DNA of 6,485 nucleotides, from NCBI GenBank assembly GCA_964493075.1, contig CAZBNU010000230.1:1-6485 (forward strand), in the 5' to 3' direction. Of this stretch, positions 1 to 5,747 are shown piece after piece. The notes below the pieces were generated by a model. The model was not told the DNA's origin. It did no database searches and was given only the letters and a program-made list of their open reading frames with translations. Made by a program: the position numbers and the translations under genes. The stretch is from SLFT01 sp964493075 (GTDB lineage Bacteria; Hydrogenedentota; Hydrogenedentia; Hydrogenedentales; CAITNO01). Position 1 is the first letter of the stretch. Every line of letters starts with the position of its first letter.

Positions 1-2987
1 AACGCCAGGGGCCGCCAGAACCGGAGTACTTCGTCAGGACTAGCGGTATCTGGGGGCAGGCCCTCCTTCAAATAGGCACGTACAGGCTTTGGCAAGGTCT
101 CCATGTCGGGCTGCAACATGAACAGGCGCAGGTCTTTCATGCCAGCACTGATTTCCGCAAGTATGGCGTCGGTTTCGCGGGATTGGTTTGTAAAATTACA
201 GACTGCCTTTAGAAACACAGTCATTTTTCCTCGCCACGGACCGAGTATATCTTCCACGTCTTCCGTAGTGAGAAGATGCGTCACCATCTCCGATGTCATC
301 AGTGCCCGGAACGGATTCAGCACCTCCGACAGATACATTTCGATATACGCTTCCTGCATGTCCGGTACGCCCTTGTCCCCAAGTAATGCGTGAAGACGTC
401 CCCACGATCTGTCGTGGTCGCACACCTCGCGTATGGAAGCAAAGGCTTTGTATTCATAGGCATGCAGTTCGAAATGGAGTCCTGCCTCGGCGATGGTCGC
501 CGTATGTCGCAGATACTCTAGGCCCGTCCGTATGTCGCGCAATATGGTATAGTAGCGCGGGTCTGTGTTAAGCGCCAGTGCTTCCACCAGGGTGCGCCGC
601 TGGAGGAGTTGATCTTCTGCGCCACCCACATTGATAGCGGTTGACGTGTGCAGCACCCCACGGCTTGTTTGATAGGCATTGTTGTATACCATCAACGCAC
701 GCTCTTCGTTAGCGCGGTTGGTGTAAGCATACACGTTTTCGTCCACCCATCCGTCTGGTGTAACGAAATCGAAGAGGGCAAAATTGGCGGCGCCACTGAA
801 CAGATAGCGTTTGCGCATAAGGGGAAAGATTTCACGCTCGTGCCGTTCAATCAGCCAACCATCAGGTATTTCCTGATAGTAGGCACGACGATATTCCATG
901 CCGTATTTTTCGGCGAAGCCTTCAACCTGTCCATGGCCAAACATGGGCAATCCCGGCATGGTTACCAACATGGCGGCCACCCCGAAATACTTGTCGCCCT
1001 TGCCGAACTGCTCCTGGGCGGTATCTTCATCCGGATTGTTCATGAAATTTACAAACCGCTGCAATACCGCCGGACTGAATTCAAGCACATTCTTGATGGT
1101 TTGCCGGAAATTGGCATTTTCTTCGTCTTTGAGCATATTCATGAAAGCGCTGTTGTAGACGCGGTGCATGCCCAGCGTGCGCACAAAGTAACCTTCCATC
1201 AGCCAGAATGCTTCGGCCAGGAGCAGCGTGTCAGGCGCCTCCACTGCGATACGGTCCACCACTTCGCGCCAGAATTCCACCGGAAACACTGCATCAAAAG
1301 AGGCTTTGTCCATGCCGTGTTCGGCACGGGAAGGAATGGCGCCACCTTCACCCGGGCGGGGATACCACAGCCGTTGATAGTGGCGCTTGGCAAGGGTCAT
1401 GGCGGCGTCAAAGCGAATGATTGGAAACATGCTTGCCACATGGACAATAGCGCGTATTACCGCTTCGCGCACTGCTGGCAGCATAAAATTCAATTGTGCC
1501 GTATCATTCCACGGCATGCTCGTGCCGTCGTTGCCGTGGTAAATGTAACGAACGTCACCGGTATGGTTATCCACGCGCTCGAAAACCACTGCAGCATCGC
1601 TGTTGTTCCAGTAACCGTCTTCGATAAATAGGCCAATACGGTCGTCCCTGGAAAGATTGGGACCCGTAAAACGGTAGTTAGGAAATGGTGATTCCGCCAA
1701 TTGCACAAACCAGTCGGGATGTTCCACTACCCAGCGTGAATAAAGGCCTACATGATTTGGAACCATGTCTCCTGCCAGACGGATGCCGCGTTGTCGCGCC
1801 CGACGGGCCAGTTCGTGATAGGCGGCCTCGCCGCCCAGTTCTGCGGCAATCGTATAGTCATAAAGGCTGTAGGCGGAGGCGGCGGCTTCCGGATTACCCA
1901 TGCGCTGTTTGATGTCACTGGACGCGGAGGAGCGTTCCCACACGCCGATAAGCCAGAGCGCATTGAAGCCCCAGTGCGCCAGTTGGTCCAGTTCCGCGTC
2001 CGGAATATCATCAAGACGGGTCATGGGCCGACCGTACTTGGCGGACAGTTGATCAAGCCATACATAGGCCAGTTTCGCAATCAGCACCACATGGGGCATC
2101 CAGTCTTCGTCTTCAGAAAAGGCTTCCGGTTCCTCGTAATCCTCCATACCAAACGCCAGGGTATGCGCAGGTCCCGGTCCTGCCCCCCGCATGGTGGTTT
2201 CCTCCCGTAGTGCGTCTTGCGTGATCAGCAATTGTTCCAACAGTTCCGCAGGAAGCCAGGCGCGCCAGCGGCGTCGGATAAATTCCAATTGTCCTTCCAG
2301 CGAGTCCGGATTCTGGCGAAGGGGTTCTCGCAACAAATGAAGCAGCGTCATGCCTGAATCCGGAAACTCAGGTTGTGCTGCAAACCACTCTTCCAATCCG
2401 GCAATGAACGAATCATAAGGCGTTGTTTTGCGTAAACCACTGTTATCGAAGAGGCAAAGGTAGGACTGCATGGCAGTGTTTTCGTGGGCAAGTTGGACCA
2501 CGATGATTTCTGCAACGGTGGCATCCTTATTCTTGAAGTTGCCCTGTGTTGCGGCAAGGAAGCCTTTTGCAGTAAGTGTTTGTCTGCGCATAACGGCTGG
2601 CGGGAAGCAGTGAACATAAGCGGGAAGAGTGATCTCCACAACGTCTTCGCCCCGCGTCTTTTGGGTATAGGTCAGCCCGCCGTCCAGGGCTGCAGGATTG
2701 ACTTGTTGGCAATAAAAGCCAATGAGGCGCCGGAACACTTCGTTCAGCAATGCCATCGCCAAAATTTCACCCGCCCGTGCGGGACGGGTATCTTCCCGAG
2801 AAAAATCACGTTCAACATTCAGGCGTGCTGCCAGCGCACGGGCAAACTGAAACCGTCTGGACGGGGTGGTTTCTGTTTCGGACCCGTCCAAAGTGCGGAC
2901 CCCAAAACGGCTATATGCTTCGTCCGTTATGGGTATTCCCTGAGGGAAATAAGGGATATTTTTATCATCGCTGTGCGGTATATTCAT
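1..2987 (-). CDS. Large GH13 alpha-amylase-family protein, C-terminus cut off by the window edge
   Basis: The minus-strand frame is open from ATG at 2987 to the left edge: 995 codons, no stop. The start follows GAAGG at a 6-nt gap. No signal peptide is seen, so it is probably cytoplasmic. Residues 1-300 are an unrecognised, largely helical N-terminal region. The GH13 barrel starts near 308. Visible motifs are region I DMVPNH (D407, N411, H412), region II RFDAAM (R525, nucleophile D527), region III LLAEAFW (acid/base E592), region IV FMNNPDE (D653) and beta-8 MPGLPMFGHGQ (677 onward). All three catalytic acids are present, so an active retaining alpha-glucan hydrolase or transglycosylase is likely; the substrate is unknown. 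Region IV has Pro652 where most GH13 members have His (NPD, not NHD), as in the NTPD of GlgE-type enzymes. A C-domain follows (about 745-850), then another 145 or more helical residues. It is longer than typical amylases. The gene may be co-transcribed with the upstream regulator. Confidence 0.93.
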   Translation of the reverse strand, partial: MNIPHSDDKNIPYFPQGIPITDEAYSRFGVRTLDGSETETTPSRRFQFARALAARLNVERDFSREDTRPARAGEILAMALLNEVFRRLIGFYCQQVNPAALDGGLTYTQKTRGEDVVEITLPAYVHCFPPAVMRRQTLTAKGFLAATQGNFKNKDATVAEIIVVQLAHENTAMQSYLCLFDNSGLRKTTPYDSFIAGLEEWFAAQPEFPDSGMTLLHLLREPLRQNPDSLEGQLEFIRRRWRAWLPAELLEQLLITQDALREETTMRGAGPGPAHTLAFGMEDYEEPEAFSEDEDWMPHVVLIAKLAYVWLDQLSAKYGRPMTRLDDIPDAELDQLAHWGFNALWLIGVWERSSASSDIKQRMGNPEAAASAYSLYDYTIAAELGGEAAYHELARRARQRGIRLAGDMVPNHVGLYSRWVVEHPDWFVQLAESPFPNYRFTGPNLSRDDRIGLFIEDGYWNNSDAAVVFERVDNHTGDVRYIYHGNDGTSMPWNDTAQLNFMLPAVREAVIRAIVHVASMFPIIRFDAAMTLAKRHYQRLWYPRPGEGGAIPSRAEHGMDKASFDAVFPVEFWREVVDRIAVEAPDTLLLAEAFWLMEGYFVRTLGMHRVYNSAFMNMLKDEENANFRQTIKNVLEFSPAVLQRFVNFMNNPDEDTAQEQFGKGDKYFGVAAMLVTMPGLPMFGHGQVEGFAEKYGMEYRRAYYQEIPDGWLIERHEREIFPLMRKRYLFSGAANFALFDFVTPDGWVDENVYAYTNRANEERALMVYNNAYQTSRGVLHTSTAINVGGAEDQLLQRRTLVEALALNTDPRYYTILRDIRTGLEYLRHTATIAEAGLHFELHAYEYKAFASIREVCDHDRSWGRLHALLGDKGVPDMQEAYIEMYLSEVLNPFRALMTSEMVTHLLTTEDVEDILGPWRGKMTVFLKAVCNFTNQSRETDAILAEISAGMKDLRLFMLQPDMETLPKPVRAYLKEGLPPDTASPDEVLRFWRPLA

Positions 2988-2993
2988 TATCAG

Positions 2994-2998
2994 CCTTC
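2994..2998 (-). promoter_or_regulatory. Ribosome binding site of the GH13 gene
   Basis: On the minus strand GAAGG lies 6 nt before the ATG at 2987. This supports that start. The 151-nt gap to the regulator stop (2988-3138) shows no clear terminator hairpin and no GG-N10-GC sigma-54 promoter, so read-through from the regulator is plausible. Confidence 0.6.
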
Positions 2999-3138
2999 AA
3001 TGTGATATTTATTGTTTACTGGCAAACTGCTTTACTGCCGCTTCCCCAAATAGATTTCCATCTTCCTCCACGCTACAAGCATAACGTATCATACGGTTCA
3101 ATTGCCACATATACTGGTGTGACAGGGAGTTTCCTGGT

Positions 3139-4971
3139 TCACCCGCCCGATAGGTTGTATTCCGCAATTTTTCGATACAGCGTACTGCGGCCGATGCCAA
3201 GCAGGGCCGCTGCTTCGGGCACGTTACCTTTGGAGCGGGTTAAGGCTTCTTCTATGTGCCGTCTTTCCATTTCTTCCAGCGGAACAAAATTTTCCTCTGG
3301 AGCCATACCGCCATTCAACGCCAAGTCGCAAGCGTCAATTCTGTCGTGTTTGGCTACCACGATGGCGCGTTCAATGATATTGCGAAGTTCGCGCACATTG
3401 CCAGGCCAGGTGTGGCGCTCCAGGGCGCGCAATCCCTCTGCGGTAAACCCTTGCGGCCCCCGTCCTTCCCGTTTAACGGCCTGACTGCGGAAGTGCTCGG
3501 CCAGAGCGGGAATATCGCCGCGCCGTTCCCGAAGTGGCGGTAGGCGCAGTTCAAACCCGTTCAGGCGATGGTACAGGTCCCTGCGGAAACGTCCGGCTTT
3601 CACTTCTGCGTCTAGATTTTTGTTCGTGGCCGCCACCACGCGCACTTCGGACTGCAACACGGTGCTGCCGCCGAGCCTGCGGTAGGCGCCCGTTTCGATG
3701 GCTCGCAGGAGCCGCGCCTGGTTTGCAAGGCTGAGATCGCCCACTTCATCCAGAAACAGGGTGCCGCCGTTGCTTTCTTCCATTAGACCCTTCTTGGCGG
3801 CATGTGCACCAGTGAACGCGCCTTTCTCATGGCCGAATACCTCGCTCTCAAACAGTTCGTCCGGAATCGCGGCGCAGTTCACGACTACCAGCGGCTTGTC
3901 TGACAGGTCGGAAAGTTCATGAACCATACGCGCCACCAGTTCCTTGCCAGTACCGGTCTCTCCCAGCACCAGCACACTCAATCGGGATCGGGCGGCATCG
4001 CGTGCCTGTTGACGCAGCACATTAAGCGCTGCACTTTCGCCCACAATGGGACTGTCATACGCGAGTCCCGCCACCAGTCGCTGGTTTTCCACCTCAAGCC
4101 GTTCGAGTCGTTCCGCTACGCGTACGTAGGGTGCCAGCGCATAGGCATGGGCCACGAGATATTCAAGATCGGATTCTTCGTATATCCGATTGTTGCTGTG
4201 GGTTTGTACTGCCAGCGCGCCCAGCGATTCCTGGCCCAGAACGACAGGGGAGACAATGGTGGTTCGGATGGACCGGGCATCATCATCACCGTCCACCTGG
4301 GGCAGCAACAGGCTGCGCTTGTCCGCTATCGCCTGTAATACATGCCCGTAGAGTGTCTTATCGTTGCGTAACATTGCTGCCCCATCCGACGGCACAATCC
4401 CTGGAGTGGAGGGTTCTTCGGTGTGCAAGACAAACCAGAAAGCGACTGGGTCAAACTGTTCTGCAATATGTTGCTGCAGCGTTTCAAACAGTTGTGCCGT
4501 GGTGCCTGCCTGACTCAAAGCCCGTCCGAAAGCGAAGAGATGTACCAGTTCCTGTGTGGTATGGGGGGTGCCTTTTTGAAAAAGGCTGTCGCCACTGGCA
4601 TTGGAATATATGGGGATGTTTATCTTGAGAGAAGAGGTGTCGTCCATCTTCGACGGCTTTTTTTTCTGTGCCGTTTTTCGCTCATGAATTTCAGCGACCA
4701 GGAACACCGATGCGCCTATTGCGATTTCATCACCAGATTGTAGCGTTGCTTCGTGAATGGCCGTACCATTGACCAGCGTGGCATTGCGGCTGTCCATATC
4801 CCGGATTTGTGCATGGCCGTCTGCCAAATACACCTGACAATGTAGACGGGAAACTACGGGGTCGTTCAGGCGTATGGCGCAGGAAGGATCACGGCCAAAC
4901 ACCAACGGTGTTTCGGTGACTGGCCAAGCCTGCCCCGTATAAGCGCCGCTTTTGGAAACCAACTGTAGCAT
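3139..4971 (-). CDS. Sigma-54-dependent transcriptional activator, FHA-GAF-AAA+-Fis HTH
   Basis: This 610-residue cytoplasmic enhancer-binding protein should use ATP to open sigma-54 promoters. Residues 1-95 form an FHA domain (GRD 26-28, SRLH 41-44, NGT 68-70), a fold that binds phosphothreonine peptides. Residues about 139-285 look like a GAF sensor, joined by a charged helix (286-302) to the AAA+ domain. The AAA+ motifs are intact: Walker A GETGTGKE (337-344), sigma-54 contact loop GAFTGA (384-389), Walker B LFLDE (405-409), sensor I AATN (447-450), FRRDLYHRL (462-470) and WPGNVREL (522-529). A Fis-type HTH lies at 566-607. There is no receiver domain, so it is not a classical two-component regulator; input is probably a phosphorylated partner via FHA plus a small molecule or signal via GAF. 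The start is fixed by the FHA domain beginning at once; its Shine-Dalgarno is weak (AAGG, 11 nt away). It is divergent from the ThuA gene and upstream of GH13. Confidence 0.97.
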   Translation of the reverse strand: MLQLVSKSGAYTGQAWPVTETPLVFGRDPSCAIRLNDPVVSRLHCQVYLADGHAQIRDMDSRNATLVNGTAIHEATLQSGDEIAIGASVFLVAEIHERKTAQKKKPSKMDDTSSLKINIPIYSNASGDSLFQKGTPHTTQELVHLFAFGRALSQAGTTAQLFETLQQHIAEQFDPVAFWFVLHTEEPSTPGIVPSDGAAMLRNDKTLYGHVLQAIADKRSLLLPQVDGDDDARSIRTTIVSPVVLGQESLGALAVQTHSNNRIYEESDLEYLVAHAYALAPYVRVAERLERLEVENQRLVAGLAYDSPIVGESAALNVLRQQARDAARSRLSVLVLGETGTGKELVARMVHELSDLSDKPLVVVNCAAIPDELFESEVFGHEKGAFTGAHAAKKGLMEESNGGTLFLDEVGDLSLANQARLLRAIETGAYRRLGGSTVLQSEVRVVAATNKNLDAEVKAGRFRRDLYHRLNGFELRLPPLRERRGDIPALAEHFRSQAVKREGRGPQGFTAEGLRALERHTWPGNVRELRNIIERAIVVAKHDRIDACDLALNGGMAPEENFVPLEEMERRHIEEALTRSKGNVPEAAALLGIGRSTLYRKIAEYNLSGG

Positions 4972-5039
4972 ATTATTGAAAGCCTTATTATCTAAAGTGT
5001 TCTATGCTCACAACCTAGAATAATTTCACAAGAGCAAGC

Positions 5040-5110
5040 CCCCCACCGTCATTCCGGTTTTTATTTTCTGATTCTCATCAGAAAGTAAAAAAACGGAATG
5101 ACAGTGCGGG
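5040..5110. repeat. Long imperfect palindrome, possible small palindromic repeat element
   Basis: The arms pair as 5048-5056 with 5094-5102 (9 perfect bp, GTCATTCCG/CGGAATGAC), then after a 1x2 internal loop 5058-5072 with 5077-5091 (15 bp with one G-U), closing on a 4-nt TCTC loop. Weaker pairing continues outward to 5040 and 5110 (CAC/GTG, CCC/GGG). Ends reading GTCATTCC...GGAATGAC resemble dispersed palindromic (REP/MITE-like) elements seen in many bacterial genomes. It lies 69 nt upstream of the regulator start, with no gene transcribed into it, so a terminator role is less natural. It could also be a structured 5' leader of the regulator mRNA. Confidence 0.6.
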
Positions 5111-5160
5111 CTGTTTTATTATAAATTCAACTTCTTGTTTTTTATCGCGTTTTTGAGTTC

Positions 5161-5176
5161 GTACACTTTTCTGTAC
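5161..5176. promoter_or_regulatory. Short dyad GTACA-N6-TGTAC, possible operator
   Basis: This is a perfect 5-bp inverted repeat with a 6-nt spacer, in AT-rich DNA between the divergent genes. The form suits a dimeric DNA-binding protein, but five base pairs can arise by chance. I cannot assign a regulator. Confidence 0.25.
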
Positions 5177-5195
5177 GCGACAATTTGCAATAGTA

Positions 5196-5267
5196 TATCC
5201 CATCGCCGTCCCAAAATGGGATTTTTTGCCGTCCCGATTTGGGATTTATCCATAAGTGAGACGGGAT
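5196..5267. promoter_or_regulatory. Phased TCCC/GGGA array, candidate upstream activating sequence
   Basis: Two tandem 23-nt units (5205-5227 and 5228-5250) both start GCCGTCCC and carry a dyad: TCCCAAAATGGGA (5209-5221) and TCCCGATTTGGGA (5232-5244). Additional half-sites flank them: TCCC at 5198 and GGGA at 5263. GGGA recurs at 5218, 5241 and 5263, every 22-23 bp, each time followed by an A/T tract, so about two helical turns apart. The array sits roughly 80-150 bp upstream of the sigma-54 promoter candidate, the usual place for an enhancer. The obvious candidate binder is the divergent FHA-GAF-AAA+ activator, by inference from position. Confidence 0.5.
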
Positions 5268-5348
5268 AAAATCACAGGAGAGGCGAAAATTCATTTATAA
5301 CCTGAAATATGTCAATGTGATACGGATGTTTTCTTGAATAGATGATAT

Positions 5349-5364
5349 TGGCATGGTAGATGCT
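5349..5364 (+). promoter_or_regulatory. Candidate sigma-54 (-24/-12) promoter, rightward
   Basis: TGGCATG-N4-ATGCT matches 10 of 12 specified positions of the TGGCACG-N4-TTGCW consensus, with the invariant GG and GC exactly ten bases apart (5350-5351 and 5362-5363). It predicts a start near 5375, just before the structured RNA, and lies downstream of the phased array and next to a sigma-54 activator gene. An overlapping sigma-70-like alternative exists: TTGAAT (5334-5339), 17-nt spacer, TAGATG (5357-5362). The sequence alone cannot separate them. Confidence 0.5.
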
Positions 5365-5372
5365 TTATCTAC
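5356..5372. promoter_or_regulatory. Perfect dyad GTAGAT-N5-ATCTAC over the promoter
   Basis: Six-base arms (5356-5361 and 5367-5372) flank GCTTT. The dyad overlaps the -12 element and the predicted start site, so a protein bound here would block the promoter. It could be a repressor site or chance symmetry. Confidence 0.3.
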
Positions 5373-5374
5373 TC

Positions 5375-5679
5375 AGTGACAGTTGAAAAATCAGATACGA
5401 AATCAAAACACTGGATGCCCGTTCTGTTAAGAACCTGTTTATCAAGCAGGACACACGTATTGCAGGTTTGGGAATCAGCATATCCGCGCTTGGCCAGGAT
5501 GGGAACAGAAGGGCATGCCGGTGTTTTGGGAAAGAGTGACAGTACGATCAGGGTTTCACCACCATGTCGCTGGCACACACACGAGCATGGCCGCCAACCT
5601 CCGGCGACATGTTTTACGGGAGACGAAGCCGCACAACAATGCGGGAATGGGTCAAGGCTTCGTCTCCCGCCTTTTTTTT
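5375..5679 (+). ncRNA. Putative structured RNA (small RNA or thuA leader) ending in an intrinsic terminator
   Basis: About 305 nt between the candidate sigma-54 start and a strong terminator fold into three parts. P1 pairs 5405-5428 with 5504-5527: 23 bp with one G-U and two single-base bulges (G5421, G5517), enclosing 75 nt where shorter helices are possible, e.g. AACCTG 5432-5437 with CAGGTT 5463-5468. P2 pairs 5563-5573 with 5601-5611 (11 bp, one G-U). P3 is the terminator, 5617-5669. AGTGACAGT occurs at 5375-5383 and again at 5535-5543. I see none of the signature motifs of 4.5S SRP RNA, tmRNA, RNase P, 6S or cobalamin riboswitch RNA. The same DNA is open in the ThuA frame from GTG 5376, but that translation has no protein-like character. 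It may be a separate small RNA or an attenuator/riboswitch leader for the ThuA gene 68 nt downstream. P1 might instead be a mobile inverted-repeat element. Confidence 0.5.
5617..5679 (+). terminator. Strong Rho-independent terminator
   Basis: A perfect 14-bp stem, CGGGAGACGAAGCC (5617-5630) with GGCTTCGTCTCCCG (5656-5669), encloses a 25-nt loop and is followed by CC and eight T residues (5672-5679). The T run sits on the right, so it stops rightward transcription. It lies between the predicted promoter at 5349 and the ThuA gene, so some transcript must end here before the protein gene. Confidence 0.88.
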
Positions 5680-5681
5680 GT

Positions 5682-5711
5682 TTGAATTTGCCTCGGGGCA
5701 CGGGATACAGT
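5682..5711 (+). promoter_or_regulatory. Weak sigma-70-like promoter candidate for the ThuA gene
   Basis: TTGAAT (5682-5687) and TACAGT (5706-5711) are 18 nt apart, just after the terminator. If real, the ThuA gene has its own promoter and the upstream RNA is a separate transcript. Both hexamers match the consensus only partly. Confidence 0.25.
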
Positions 5712-5735
5712 ACCCATATCTTGAACAGTAAAAAG

Positions 5736-5741
5736 AAGGAG
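5736..5741 (+). promoter_or_regulatory. Ribosome binding site of the ThuA gene
   Basis: AAGGAG stands 6 nt before the ATG at 5748. It decides this start over the far upstream GTG at 5376 in the same open frame. Confidence 0.85.
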
Positions 5742-5747
5742 TATCTT

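Noticed and set aside
648..1631. Plus-strand open frame of 327 codons inside the GH13 gene
   Set aside because: It is antisense to a region carrying all the GH13 catalytic motifs, and its translation resembles no protein family. It is a by-product of the GH13 codon pattern.
3009..3200. Minus-strand 63-codon frame overlapping the end of the regulator and the gap to GH13
   Set aside because: It mostly shadows the regulator's C-terminus in another frame, and no family features are visible.
5033..5048. Leftward sigma-54-like promoter upstream of the regulator (GG-N10-GC, TTGCT)
   Set aside because: The -12 half is perfect, but the -24 half matches only 3 of 7 bases, and the site overlaps the G/C-rich foot of the palindrome. 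It is too weak to annotate.
5434..5450. CCTGTTTATCAAGCAGG resembling the CUGUUUACCAGG stretch of bacterial SRP RNA
   Set aside because: The conserved GGAAGGAAGCAGC motif of SRP RNA is missing nearby, so the resemblance is superficial.
5571..5586. TGGCAC followed by AGC as a second rightward sigma-54 promoter
   Set aside because: The -24 hexamer is perfect, but the GG to GC spacing is 11 rather than 10, there is no TTGC, and it lies in the P2 stem of the putative RNA.
5376..5747. In-frame upstream extension of the ThuA protein from GTG 5376 (124 extra codons)
   Set aside because: The ATG at 5748 has an excellent ribosome binding site and begins a proper signal peptide. The upstream stretch contains an intrinsic terminator and paired RNA stems, and its translation looks random.
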